From DASQUK01 sp963717085 (GTDB taxonomy: Bacteria; Actinomycetota; Acidimicrobiia; Acidimicrobiales; VFJN01): DNA of 64,000 nucleotides. A model generated the notes under the pieces. The model saw nothing but the letters and a program-made list of their open reading frames with translations, was not told the origin of the DNA and did not search any database. Positions 1 through 9,261 of the stretch are shown here, piece by piece. The number at the start of each line of letters is the position of its first letter. Position 1 is the first letter of the stretch. The stretch is from contig CAVQVM010000002.1 in assembly GCA_963717085.1 (NCBI GenBank), positions 620,001 to 684,000 of the forward strand, given 5' to 3'. Position numbers and translations under genes: made by a program.

Positions 1-1006
1 CGGGCCCGCTGACGTCGAGCACGAAGACCGCGTGGGACATGGGATCCGAATGCGGCCGCACGCCGGAGTCGGCGCCGTCGGTGACGAGCACCTGTTCGCC
101 GATGACCTCGACCGCACGGGTGTCGAGGAGGCCGAAACTGGTCAGGTCGATGCCGTTCCATCCGGTCCGGAGGGTCCTGGTGGTCATCGACGCCCGGTAG
201 AGGCGTTGCTTGTTGTTGACGGCCAGGAGGTCACCGGTCACGTCGTCGAAGTCGAGGCCGAAGATCTTGGTGAGCCCAGAGATCGAGAACGAGGGCCCGA
301 ACGTGTTCGTGACGAAGTTATAGGTGCGGATGGTTGCGTCGTTCGCGACGTAGGTGAGGCCATCGGCCGCGCGCCACCCCGCACCCGTCCACTCCGACGG
401 CAGCGGCTGCCAGGACTGGACCTGGAACTGGCCGTTGGCGCCCCGGGTCAGGCGGAAGGCGGTCGGGGTCGCGCTCGTGCTCCCGGAGAAGGCGTAGATG
501 GCGTCAGCGTTCGCGTCGTAGGCGAGCGCCTCGAGGTCTTCGGTGCGGGCCTGACCGGCGGCGCCGCCCACGCCGAAGCGGGGCGCGTTGATGAATGCCG
601 TCTGTGCCACCTTCCGGCGGAACGCGCCGGTCGTGCGGTCAACCTCGAACAGCGCGTCGTCGTTGTCGGACGCCATCCAGAGAGCGTCGTCCCCCGCGAC
701 ATAAGCGCTGCCCTCGTTGTCGTCCACCTCGGTCGACGATCCCTGGAACGGCGTCGTGCGAATGAAGTGGTTCAGGGTGAGTTGAGGCTGCGTCGTGCTG
801 ATCAGGGCTTGCGCAGTGCCGATCCCGACCATGCTGACGACGACCGCCGCACTCAGAGCGAGTGCGACGAATCGCCGGGCACGACGTGGCGACCCTGGCG
901 GTCGTCCTCTTCGATGGACGCCGAACTCGGCCGTGGGCCCCGTCGAGCGACAAGCCACCAACCCGCGCGTTACCGCCACAACGGCCTCCTCACCTTTGAG
1001 CCTCAT
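1..1006 (-). CDS. Exported beta-propeller-like protein (partial, C-terminus beyond left edge)
   Basis: An open frame runs on the minus strand from an ATG at 1006 to the left edge (335 codons, no stop). Residues about 41-70 have an Arg-rich stretch, a hydrophobic core and an AQA-type cleavage site, so the protein is probably exported. The mature part contains repeated short blades such as ALWMASDNDDALFEVDRTTG and AYVAGDD, in the style of secreted propeller proteins. The n-region before the hydrophobic core is unusually long (about 45 residues) and no strong ribosome binding site precedes the ATG, so a later start is possible. The function is unknown. Other frames here, including a long plus-strand one, lack protein-like composition. 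Confidence 0.6.
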   Translation of the reverse strand, partial: MRLKGEEAVVAVTRGLVACRSTGPTAEFGVHRRGRPPGSPRRARRFVALALSAAVVVSMVGIGTAQALISTTQPQLTLNHFIRTTPFQGSSTEVDDNEGSAYVAGDDALWMASDNDDALFEVDRTTGAFRRKVAQTAFINAPRFGVGGAAGQARTEDLEALAYDANADAIYAFSGSTSATPTAFRLTRGANGQFQVQSWQPLPSEWTGAGWRAADGLTYVANDATIRTYNFVTNTFGPSFSISGLTKIFGLDFDDVTGDLLAVNNKQRLYRASMTTRTLRTGWNGIDLTSFGLLDTRAVEVIGEQVLVTDGADSGVRPHSDPMSHAVFVLDVSGP

Positions 1007-1284
1007 AGTCGCCCGCCCTCAAAGGCCGAAGAACGCGCCACCGTGGGAGAGGCGTCCTAGGCGTTGACGGCTCCACAATCATCGCGCAAGTGTCCTGGGA
1101 GCGAAAGCCTTCGACCAGTACCCAACGGGTCGACCTGGCACGCTCGTCGCCACCTTCGCGACCACCGACCCGGCCGCGGCGAGTGAAGGGCCAGTGCGAC
1201 CAGCGTGACACCAGCCGGCGGCACTCCGGAACCTTTGGCCGATTGGGCACTGCTCGAGCGTCGGCTCACGGGCACCGAGGCTGC

Positions 1285-1998
1285 TCAGATGACGTGGGCG
1301 ACGAGGGCACCGAGGGTCTGGGCCAGCTGGCCATCGTCGTTGCGGACCTCGATGCGCTTCGTCCCCAGCACGACGCCGTGGCGCTCGAACCAAGCCTGCT
1401 CGATCTCCCCCAACATGCGGTTCTGCCGCTCGAGCTCCTTCTGGCGCTCGTCGACGTCCAGTCGTTCGAGGCGGCTCTGACGGCCTGGGCGGGCGTCGAG
1501 TCGGGCGAGCGCCGTCTCGACCGACGCGGCAACCAGTATCAGTAGGTCCGGCCCCAGCCCGGCCGTCCCGGGCCCCGAGGCTGTGAGGCAGGCGCGCCAG
1601 TCGCCGCCCTGATACCCGATCGAGCAGAGCTCTTGCACGACGCCTTGGTCGAACACGTGGATGCCGGGTCGGGATCGTGCGCGGCGGTACAGCCCGCGCA
1701 CCACGAGCCAGTTCAGTGAGCGGTGCAGCGCGTCGCGGAGTGACTGGTCCGAGCGGCGGATGGCAGCCAGCGCGCGAGAGGAATCGACTGGCGCGCGTGC
1801 CATCTCGCGGGACGCGATGAGCACCTTCGCTCCGACGCGGAAGCTGGCACGCCGGGTCGGCGCCACCACGGCCAGCGGCTGGGACACATGGACCCCCCGG
1901 GCGACGAGGTGCTCGGCGAGGGTGCTGGCGATCAACGACTTGCCCGCGCCCGGCGGACCGCACAGCTCGATCGTGCGCGCCTTGACCTCACCTCGCAC
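1285..1998 (-). CDS. P-loop kinase-like ATPase (thymidylate-kinase/AAA type)
   Basis: This 237-residue protein starts at GTG 1998. A Walker A motif, GPPGAGKS, lies at about residues 14-21. A strand ending DLLILVAAS is followed by a basic helix rich in Arg (ARLDARPGRQSR), resembling the Walker B strand and lid of nucleotide kinases. I infer phosphotransfer to a small molecule, or an adenylate/thymidylate-kinase fold used in surface-polysaccharide loci, but cannot name the substrate. It is divergent from the phosphoesterase operon that starts at 2220. The 220 bases between them must carry both promoters. The 278 bases before the next minus-strand gene (1007-1284) show nothing I can identify. 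Confidence 0.75.
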   Translation of the reverse strand: MRGEVKARTIELCGPPGAGKSLIASTLAEHLVARGVHVSQPLAVVAPTRRASFRVGAKVLIASREMARAPVDSSRALAAIRRSDQSLRDALHRSLNWLVVRGLYRRARSRPGIHVFDQGVVQELCSIGYQGGDWRACLTASGPGTAGLGPDLLILVAASVETALARLDARPGRQSRLERLDVDERQKELERQNRMLGEIEQAWFERHGVVLGTKRIEVRNDDGQLAQTLGALVAHVI

Positions 1999-2219
1999 CC
2001 GCTCGACCGTAGCGGCCCGGGTCCGTATGAGTTCTCACCACGGAGACGTCGACCGTCCGCAGCCCGGGAAGGTCGACCTCTCGAACACCACGCCCCGGCT
2101 CCTCAGCTGGCGACCATGACCTGGCTACCGACGCGAGGGTGGACGCCTCGCCAGTTAGAGGGGAGACTGCTAGGAACGCGTTTGAGGTTTCATCGGCCAT
2201 CGAGAGGCGGGCAACTCCG

Positions 2220-3941
2220 ATGCCTCAGCCATCCATCCCCCCCAGACGTTCTCGCGCGGACCGTGGGAGGCGCCGCAGATGCCTGTCGGCGCTCGTCGTG
2301 GCGCTGACAGCTCTACCCGTGCTGGCGCAGGCCGAGCTGGGCACAGCCGCCGACGCCGCACCGAGCGCGACCCAGGTGGTCGTGGGTGCGGTGGCTGATG
2401 CGCGTGTGCTGGAGGCGAGCCCGACAACGAACTACGGGTCGTTGTCCAGGCTGGACGTGGACAACCCCGGCGAGCAGAGCCACCTGCGCTTCAACGTGAG
2501 CGGCGTGTCGGGTGCGGTGCAGCGGGCCACGTTGCGGTTGTTCGTCCGCAACGGATCCTCGAACGGACCGTCGCTCTACCGGACCAGCGCCGCCTGGACA
2601 GAAGGCACCATCACCTGGAACAACCGGCCCCCCGCGACCAGCGGCGCGATCGCCAATGTGGGCACCGCGACCGCGGGCACCTGGTCCGAGTACGACCTCA
2701 CCGGACAGGTCACCGGCAACGGCACCCACGACTTCGTCCTGCTGCCCGACAGCACCGACGGCATCCAGTACGACTCCCGCGAGGGCGCATCAGCGCCACA
2801 GCTCGTGCTGGAGATCGGAGACGGTGGTTCGGTCAACGCACCGCCGGTGGCCGTTGACGACACCGCCACCACGCTGGCCAACACCGCGGCCGACATCAAC
2901 GTCGCTGCCAACGACACCGACCCCGACGGCAACCTCGCCCCGACCTCCGCCACCACCACCTGCACCGGATGCACCACGCCGGCCAACGGGGCCCTCGTCA
3001 ACAACGGCGACGGCACCTTCCGCTACACGCCCGACACCGACTTCACCGGCACGAACAGCTTCACCTACCAGATCTGCGACACCCTCGCATCCTGCGACAC
3101 CGCCACCGTGACCATCACCACCACCCCACCCGGCGGCACGCAGACCCAGGTGTTCGTGGGCGCGGGGGACATCGCGGATTGCAGCCGCTCCTCCGACGAC
3201 GCGACGGCGCTGCTGCTGGACAACATCGCTGGCACGGTCTTCACCATCGGCGACAACGCCTACCCGAGCGGCTCGAGCGCCAGCTTCACCAACTGCTACG
3301 GGCCGACGTGGGGTCGTCAGAAGGCTCGCACCCATCCGACAGCCGGCGACAACGACTACGACACGCCGGGGGCCGCGCCCTACTTCAGCTACTTCGGCCC
3401 GGCGGCAGGTGACCCGGGACGCGGGTACTACAGCTACGACCTGGGCGCCTGGCACATCATCCACCTCAACTCCGAGTGCTCCAAGGTCGGCGGCTGCCGT
3501 CCGACGTCTCCTCAGGGACAGTGGTTGCGCGCCGACCTGGCCGCCAACCCGCGGGCCTGCATCCTGGCACTCCACCACGAACCGCTGTTCAGCTCGAAGG
3601 GTGGCGACTCGGATCTGCGAGATTTCTGGGACCCGCTGTATGCGGCGGGTGCCGACGTTGTCTTGAGCGGTCATCGCCACAACTACGAGCGCTTCGCACG
3701 ACAGAGTCCCGCTGCCGTGGCGGATCCCGCACGCGGCATCCGTCAGTTCGTGGTGGGCACCGGTGGCTCGAGCTTGAGCTCCTTCGGCTCGACGATCGCC
3801 GCCAACAGCGAGGTCAGGAACGACCGCACACATGGCGTCCTGAAGTTGACGCTGCATCCGACCAGCTACGACTGGGAGTTCGTGCCCATCGCCGGTCAGA
3901 CCTTCACCGATTCAGGGAGCGCCAGCTGCACCGGCTCGTGA
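2220..3941 (+). CDS. Secreted DNRLRE / Ig-like / metallophosphoesterase protein
   Basis: The ATG at 2220 is preceded by GAGAGGCGG and followed by an Arg-rich n-region and a hydrophobic core ending VLAQA, a typical signal peptide. An in-frame GTG at 2139 is less likely because no spaced ribosome binding site precedes it. The mature protein has three parts: a DNRLRE-type carbohydrate-binding domain (about residues 45-200), a cadherin/VCBS-like Ig module beginning APPVAVDD (about 205-310), and a calcineurin-like phosphoesterase with GDIADC, GDNAYP, LHHEPLFSS and GHRHNYER. The block that is GNHEY in the paralogue at 5296 reads GDNDY here, so metal binding or catalysis may differ. It is the first gene of a three-gene operon with 4-base overlaps. 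Confidence 0.85.
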   Translation: MPQPSIPPRRSRADRGRRRRCLSALVVALTALPVLAQAELGTAADAAPSATQVVVGAVADARVLEASPTTNYGSLSRLDVDNPGEQSHLRFNVSGVSGAVQRATLRLFVRNGSSNGPSLYRTSAAWTEGTITWNNRPPATSGAIANVGTATAGTWSEYDLTGQVTGNGTHDFVLLPDSTDGIQYDSREGASAPQLVLEIGDGGSVNAPPVAVDDTATTLANTAADINVAANDTDPDGNLAPTSATTTCTGCTTPANGALVNNGDGTFRYTPDTDFTGTNSFTYQICDTLASCDTATVTITTTPPGGTQTQVFVGAGDIADCSRSSDDATALLLDNIAGTVFTIGDNAYPSGSSASFTNCYGPTWGRQKARTHPTAGDNDYDTPGAAPYFSYFGPAAGDPGRGYYSYDLGAWHIIHLNSECSKVGGCRPTSPQGQWLRADLAANPRACILALHHEPLFSSKGGDSDLRDFWDPLYAAGADVVLSGHRHNYERFARQSPAAVADPARGIRQFVVGTGGSSLSSFGSTIAANSEVRNDRTHGVLKLTLHPTSYDWEFVPIAGQTFTDSGSASCTGS

Positions 3942-5299
3942 CGTCCGGTCCCCAGGCTGGCCCCACCCGTCAGCGCTTGAAGGAGCGGAGTTCGATCGCG
4001 GGACGCGGTCTCCTGGTCTTGGCCGTGGGGGCACTCGTCGGAGGGGTCCTGGTGACGGCAGCGCCGGCGGGGGCCGTGCCGTCGGTGCTCTACGTCGACC
4101 GGAACAACCCGGGTTGCTCGGACACGGGACCCGGCACGACGACCCAACCGCTGTGCTCGATCAAGGCGGCGGGAGCGCGGGCGATTGCGGGCACCACAGT
4201 GATCGTCTCGACCGGTATCTACACCGACCAGGTCACGGTGAGTAAGTCGGGCACGCCGGCCGAGCCCATCGTGTTCATGCCCGCAGCGGGGGCCAGCGTG
4301 ACGATCAGCGGTCCCACCTACGGCTTCCGCCTCTCCAGCAAGGCCTGGGTCACGATCAAAGGGTTCAACATCACCAGGACCACCTCGCATGGCATCTACG
4401 TGAGCGGCTCCGCGAACATCACGTTGGACGGCAACCACGTGACCTTCGCTGGCCAGCCCATCAGCGGTCTGGTGGCGCGAGGCATCACCCTGAAGACCAC
4501 CACGTCCTCGCTCGTCGTGGCCAACGTCACCGACCACAACACCGATGCCGGCATCTTCCTCGGCACTGGTTGCTCGGGCGTGGTGCTCACGAGGAACGTG
4601 AGCTTCAGCAACGCGCGGCAGTACACGCGCGCTGCGGCCGGCATCGATGTCCGCAGCGGCGGCAACCGGCTGGCGGGCAACATCAGCTACAGCAACGAGG
4701 ACTCCGGCATCAATGTCTGGGACGGTGCCACCAACACGCTTGCTCACGACAACCTGACCATGAACAACGGCGACCACGGCATCGACGTGAAGGGGTCGAA
4801 CGGCGTGCGCGTCGTCGCCAACACCGTCTACGACAACGTTGACTCCGGCATCGAGGTCGTCAACTCGACGGGCGCGCTGCTCGCCAACGACATCAGCGTC
4901 GACAACGGGATCAACAGCCCCCGCACGTCGGGCAACATCCGGGTCGACGCCACCTCGACGGCGACGATCAGCCTCGACTTCGACCTGGTCAACTTGCGAA
5001 CGACTGGAGTCATGATCGACTGGGCCGGGACGCGGTACTCCTCGCTGGCCGCGTTCCGGGCGGCCACCGGGCGCGAGCCCCGCGGCATCGAGGCCGATCC
5101 GCGATTCCGGCTGCCTGGCGCGGGCAACCTCCATCTCCTCGCCGGTTCGCCGGCCATCGATTCGGCCAACTCTGGGGCCAGCGGTCAGCCGGTCACCGAC
5201 GCCGACGGCAATGGCCGAGTGGACGACCCCGCGACACCCAACACCGGGGTGGGGCCACGGACCTTCGACGATCGGGGCGCCTACGAGTTCCAGCCGTGA
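3938..5299 (+). CDS. Secreted right-handed parallel beta-helix protein
   Basis: The start is a GTG at 3938 overlapping the TGA of the preceding gene (GTGA), implying translational coupling; an in-frame TTG at 3977 is an alternative. A signal peptide with the core LLVLAVGALVGGVLV ends at APAGA. The mature 420 residues are a regular beta-helix with Asn/Gly turns and recurring units such as GIFLGTGC, GIDVRSGGNRL, GINVWDGATN, GIDVKGSNGV and GIEVVNSTG. The C-terminus (SPAIDSANSG, DDRGAYEF) is typical of secreted pectate-lyase-like and choice-of-anchor proteins. The fold suggests polysaccharide binding or cleavage; no catalytic residues can be assigned. It sits between two related phosphoesterases. 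Confidence 0.85.
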   Translation: MTSGPQAGPTRQRLKERSSIAGRGLLVLAVGALVGGVLVTAAPAGAVPSVLYVDRNNPGCSDTGPGTTTQPLCSIKAAGARAIAGTTVIVSTGIYTDQVTVSKSGTPAEPIVFMPAAGASVTISGPTYGFRLSSKAWVTIKGFNITRTTSHGIYVSGSANITLDGNHVTFAGQPISGLVARGITLKTTTSSLVVANVTDHNTDAGIFLGTGCSGVVLTRNVSFSNARQYTRAAAGIDVRSGGNRLAGNISYSNEDSGINVWDGATNTLAHDNLTMNNGDHGIDVKGSNGVRVVANTVYDNVDSGIEVVNSTGALLANDISVDNGINSPRTSGNIRVDATSTATISLDFDLVNLRTTGVMIDWAGTRYSSLAAFRAATGREPRGIEADPRFRLPGAGNLHLLAGSPAIDSANSGASGQPVTDADGNGRVDDPATPNTGVGPRTFDDRGAYEFQP

Positions 5300-6288
5300 T
5301 CGGTGCGATGGCGCCGCGGGTCAGAAGGTTCGGGCTCCGGGCCCTGCTCCTGGTCGCCCTTGCGCTGGTGCCTACGGGCTGCGGTGGCCACGAGGCGGGC
5401 ACCACCGCTCGCGCCGAGCCTGACCGGCCGGAACAGCGGAACCCTGACAACGCGCCCACCACCACTGGCCCGCCTAGTAGCGCCGACGGACCCGTCACGG
5501 TGCTGGCGGCCGGCGACATCGCCTCGTGCGAGAGCGAAGGCGACGAACGGACCGCCGCGCTTCTCGGCCGTCACCAAGGGACGGTGCTCACCCTCGGCGA
5601 CGCGGCGTACGACCGAGGCGAACCGTCGGAGTTCACGGAGTGCTACGGGCCGACCTGGGGCCGCGCTCTGGACCGCACGCGGCCGGTGCCCGGCAATCAC
5701 GAGTACGGCACCGATGGCGCGCAGGGGTACTTCGACTTCTTCGGCTCACGAGCGGGCGCCCCCGGCAAAGGCTGGTACAGCTACGACCTGGGTGCGTGGC
5801 ACGTCATCGCCCTCAACTCCAACTGCCGCGAGGTGGGGGGCTGTGACCGTGGTTCGGAGCAGGAGCGCTGGCTCCGGGCCGACCTGAACCAGCACCGAAC
5901 GCGTTGCACGCTCGCCTACTGGCACCACCCTCGCTTCAGCTCCGGTGCCCACCACGGCAGCGATGAGGACGTGAGGGACCTGTGGCAGGCACTCTACGAG
6001 GCCGGAGCGGACGTGGTGCTGAGCGGCCATGAGCACAACTACGAGCGGTTCGCCCCGCTGGACCCGACTGGCACGGTCGACCAGGCACGGGGCATACGGG
6101 AATTCGTGGTGGGAACCGGTGGCCGGAGCCTCTATCCCTTCGACCGGCCGCTCCCCGGCAGCGAGCTTCGAGAATCGGACACGTACGGCGTGCTCCAGCT
6201 GACGCTGAACGCCGACGGCTATGACTGGCAGTTCCTGCCGGTCGACCGCGGCAGCTTCACGGATGCTGGGTCCGGTCTCTGCCACTGA
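5296..6288 (+). CDS. Metallophosphoesterase lipoprotein
   Basis: This 330-residue protein starts at GTG 5296, again overlapping the previous stop as GTGA; ATG 5308 is an alternative. The N-terminus has a hydrophobic stretch ending LVPTGC, a lipobox, so Cys at about residue 28 should be lipidated and the protein anchored outside the membrane. A Pro/Thr-rich linker leads to a calcineurin-like domain with GDIASC, GDAAYD, GNHEYG, WHHPRFSS and GHEHNYER, all expected metal-binding blocks. It is clearly paralogous to the C-terminal half of the product at 2220, sharing for example YSYDLGAWH and the GAWH-to-GHxH spacing. Its substrate is unknown. Confidence 0.87.
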   Translation: MIGAMAPRVRRFGLRALLLVALALVPTGCGGHEAGTTARAEPDRPEQRNPDNAPTTTGPPSSADGPVTVLAAGDIASCESEGDERTAALLGRHQGTVLTLGDAAYDRGEPSEFTECYGPTWGRALDRTRPVPGNHEYGTDGAQGYFDFFGSRAGAPGKGWYSYDLGAWHVIALNSNCREVGGCDRGSEQERWLRADLNQHRTRCTLAYWHHPRFSSGAHHGSDEDVRDLWQALYEAGADVVLSGHEHNYERFAPLDPTGTVDQARGIREFVVGTGGRSLYPFDRPLPGSELRESDTYGVLQLTLNADGYDWQFLPVDRGSFTDAGSGLCH

Positions 6289-6359
6289 GCGCCGGGGACC
6301 GATCCATCGACGATGACGCTCTGGACCTGGCGTCGTCGCTGGTCACAGCCCCATTCGGG

Positions 6360-8582
6360 TCAGCCGCCCCGGCCGGGCACGACCCGATAGGCGTCGTAGA
6401 TGCTGTCGATGCCCCGGATGGTCGACAGCAACGAATCCAGGTGCGAGGGGTCACCCAGTTCCATGTCGAAGCGCATCTTCGTCACCCGGTCCGAGCCGGT
6501 TTGGGTCGTGCAACTCAGGATATTGACGTGGTGGTCGGCGAACGCCATGGCCACGTCCCGCAGCAGCTTGGCCCGGTCGAGCGCCTTGACCTCGACGGAG
6601 GCGATGAACACCCCGCCCGGCTCGATGTCCCATTCCACGTCGATCAGGCGGTCGGCCTGGCCCGAAGCCAGTGACACGGCGTTGGCGCAGTCGGCGCGGT
6701 GCACCGACACGCCCCGGCCCCGGGTGACGAAGCCGATGATCTCGTCGCCCGGCACGGGCGTGCAGCACCGGGACAGCCGCACGAACACGTCGTCGAGGCC
6801 CTCGACGTGGACGCCCGCCGGGCCCCTGGCGATGCGGCTGCGGCGCGGCTGGCGGATCGTGGTCGGGAGCGACTCCTCCTGCTCCGGCCCCACCTCCCGC
6901 AGCGACTTGGTGATCCGCGCCGCGACAGCCTTGGCCGACACGTGGTTCTCGCCGATGGCTGCGTACAGCCCGTCGAGGTCCGCGTAGTTCATCGCCTTGG
7001 CGGTGTCGCCCAGCACGGCCCCGCTCTGCAGCTTCTGCACCGGGAGGCCCTCCCGGCGCAGCGCCTTCATCAGGTCGTCGCGGCCCTGCTCGATGGCGTC
7101 CTCGCGCCGCTCACGGGAGAACCATTGGCGGATCTTCGAGGCCGCCCGGGGCGTGGCCACGATCTGCAACCAGTCGCGCGAGGGCCCGGCGCCCTCGACC
7201 TTGGACGTGAAGATCTCCACGGTGTCGCCCGATGCCAGCTTCGAGTCCAGCGGCACCAGCCGGCCGTTGACCCGGGCGCCGACGCAGGCGTGGCCGACCT
7301 CGGTGTGGATGGCGTAGGCGAAGTCGATGGGGGTCGCGCCCACCGGCAGCGTCACGACCTTGCCCTTGGGCGTGAAGACGAAGACCTCGTCCTGCTCGAG
7401 GTCGATCTTCAGCCGCTGCATGAACTCGTCGGGATCGGTGGTCTCCGACTGCCAGTCGACGATGCGGTTGAGCCAGGGCAGGTCGCTGTCGTTGGGGTCG
7501 CGGTCCTTGTAGGACCAGTGCGCCGCCACCCCCTGCTCGGCCCGGGCGTGCATCTCCCAGGTGCGGATCTGCACTTCGAGGGGCTTGCCCTGCGGCCCGA
7601 TCACGGTCGTGTGCAGGGACTGGTACAGGTTGAACTTGGGCATGGCCACGTAGTCCTTGAACCGCCCCTGCACCGGCTTCCAGGTGGCGTGGATCGAGCC
7701 GAGGGCGGCGTAGCAGTCCTTCACCGACTCGACCACGACCCGCATGCCCACCAGGTCGAAGATGTCGTCGAACTCGCGGCCCTTCACCACCATCTTCTCG
7801 TAGATGGAGTAGAGGTGCTTCGGGCGGCCGGTCACGTCGGCGCTGATGCCGAGCTCCGCGAGTCGCTGGCACACCTCCTCGAGCACCTGCGTGAGGTAGA
7901 GGTCGCGCTCGGGCGTGCGCACCGACACCATGTGGTCGATCTCCGCGTAGCGCTTGGGGTGCAGGGCCGCGAAGGCCAGGTCCTCGAGCTGCGTCTTGAC
8001 GTCCTGCATGCCCAGGCGGTGGGCCAGCGGGCCGTAGATGTCGAGCGTCTCGTGGGAGATGCGCTCCTGCTTCCACGCCGGCAGCGCGGCGATGGTGCGC
8101 ATGTTGTGGAGCCGGTCGGCCAGCTTGATGATCAGGACCCGCAGGTCCTTCGCCATCGCCACCAGCATCTTGCGCATGGTGGCGGCTTGCTGAGCCTCCT
8201 TCGAGTTGAATTGGACCCGGTCGAGCTTGGTGACGCCGTCCACGATGGCGGCCACGTCGCCGCCAAAGGACCGGGCGATGTCGTCGAGCGTGACGCCGGT
8301 GTCCTCGACGGTGTCGTGGAGCAGGGCCGCGGCGATGGTGACGTCGTCGAGCCCGAGGTCCGACACGATGCGGGCCACCGCCAGCGGGTGCTCGACGTAC
8401 GGCCCGCCCGAGTCGCGGCTCTGTCCCGAGTGGGCGTCGGCCGACTGCAGGTACGCCCGGGTGATGAGCGCGGTGGGCGCCTTGGGGTGCTGCTGCCGGA
8501 AGGAGTTCAACAGGGGCGCGACCTCGTCCGCCGGCGGCTGATGATTGCGCCGCCACGGCAGGACTCGATCGACCGTGGGCAC
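6360..8582 (-). CDS. rel: Bifunctional (p)ppGpp synthetase/hydrolase (Rel)
   Basis: This 740-residue RelA/SpoT homologue makes and degrades (p)ppGpp in the stringent response. The N-terminal HD hydrolase shows YVEHPLAVA and LLHDTVED (about residues 80-100), which are intact, so hydrolase activity is expected. The synthetase domain follows (KHLYSIYEKM, about 255; FNLYQSLHTTV, about 330). Next comes a TGS domain (VFVFTPKGKVVTLPVGATP, about 405), a Cys-rich CC region (RCCTPVPGDEI) and a C-terminal ACT domain. It lies immediately downstream of apt on the same strand, the usual actinobacterial order secD-secF-apt-rel. Confidence 0.97.
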   Translation of the reverse strand: MPTVDRVLPWRRNHQPPADEVAPLLNSFRQQHPKAPTALITRAYLQSADAHSGQSRDSGGPYVEHPLAVARIVSDLGLDDVTIAAALLHDTVEDTGVTLDDIARSFGGDVAAIVDGVTKLDRVQFNSKEAQQAATMRKMLVAMAKDLRVLIIKLADRLHNMRTIAALPAWKQERISHETLDIYGPLAHRLGMQDVKTQLEDLAFAALHPKRYAEIDHMVSVRTPERDLYLTQVLEEVCQRLAELGISADVTGRPKHLYSIYEKMVVKGREFDDIFDLVGMRVVVESVKDCYAALGSIHATWKPVQGRFKDYVAMPKFNLYQSLHTTVIGPQGKPLEVQIRTWEMHARAEQGVAAHWSYKDRDPNDSDLPWLNRIVDWQSETTDPDEFMQRLKIDLEQDEVFVFTPKGKVVTLPVGATPIDFAYAIHTEVGHACVGARVNGRLVPLDSKLASGDTVEIFTSKVEGAGPSRDWLQIVATPRAASKIRQWFSRERREDAIEQGRDDLMKALRREGLPVQKLQSGAVLGDTAKAMNYADLDGLYAAIGENHVSAKAVAARITKSLREVGPEQEESLPTTIRQPRRSRIARGPAGVHVEGLDDVFVRLSRCCTPVPGDEIIGFVTRGRGVSVHRADCANAVSLASGQADRLIDVEWDIEPGGVFIASVEVKALDRAKLLRDVAMAFADHHVNILSCTTQTGSDRVTKMRFDMELGDPSHLDSLLSTIRGIDSIYDAYRVVPGRGG

Positions 8583-8603
8583 CGCTGCCTCCTTGTTCTC
8601 TTT

Positions 8604-9134
8604 TCAGACGCTGACCAAAGTCAGCACGTCGTACTCCTTGGGCAGTTTCGCCCTTCCTTCGAGGAATCCCAACTCGACCACGAACGCCAGGCCGGCGATC
8701 ACGCCACCCAGGCGGCCGACCAGGCGGCAGGTGGCGGCCGCGGTCCCGCCGGTGGCGAGGACGTCGTCGACCACGTACACGGAGTCGTTCGGGGCGATGC
8801 CGTCTTCGTGGAGCTCGAGCACGTCGGTGCCGTACTCGAGCTCGTAGGTCTCGGCGACCGTCTTCCACGGGAGCTTGCCCGTCTTGCGGACCGGGACGAA
8901 GCCGGCGCCGAGCCGGTAGGCGACCGCGGCGGCGAAGATGAAGCCCCGTGCCTCGATGCCCACGACCTTGTCGACGGTGAGCCCGGCAGCGTGGTCGGCG
9001 ATGGCGTCGACCGCGTAGCGGAAGGCGTCGACGTCGGCGAGCAGCGGCGTCAGGTCCTTGAAGACGATGCCCGGCCGGGGGAAGTCGGGGACGTCGCGCA
9101 GGTGGCTCGCCAGCCACGCCGAATCACGGCTCAT
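8604..9134 (-). CDS. apt: Adenine phosphoribosyltransferase
   Basis: Apt salvages adenine to AMP with PRPP. From ATG 9134 the protein has 176 residues, the usual size. The open frame continues upstream to 9458, but that extension is Arg/Pro-rich and unlike the family. The N-terminus (WLASHLRDVPDFPRPGI) matches known Apt proteins. The PRPP-binding loop VVDDVLATGGTA lies at about residues 120-131, and GIEARGF is also present. It sits 21 bases upstream of rel and 127 bases downstream of secF, so the three are probably co-transcribed. Confidence 0.95.
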   Translation of the reverse strand: MSRDSAWLASHLRDVPDFPRPGIVFKDLTPLLADVDAFRYAVDAIADHAAGLTVDKVVGIEARGFIFAAAVAYRLGAGFVPVRKTGKLPWKTVAETYELEYGTDVLELHEDGIAPNDSVYVVDDVLATGGTAAATCRLVGRLGGVIAGLAFVVELGFLEGRAKLPKEYDVLTLVSV

Positions 9135-9261
9135 GGTGGGCGACGTTACTGCCGGGTCGGCCACCCACCCGCTCCCGCGTTCGCATGCGACGGAATCCGG
9201 CGGCGCTTCCGGACGCCGGTTCGGCTGGCGGCGCCCCGATCCGACCGCCGCCATCGGTAGG

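Noticed and set aside
32..1060. Open plus-strand frame of 342 codons at the left edge
   Set aside because: The opposite strand encodes an exported protein with a signal peptide and repeated propeller-like blades; the plus frame has none.
6699..9260. Open plus-strand frame of 853 codons
   Set aside because: It is antisense to rel and apt, has shadow composition (His, Arg, Gly, Val rich) and no domain; the minus-strand genes carry all family motifs.
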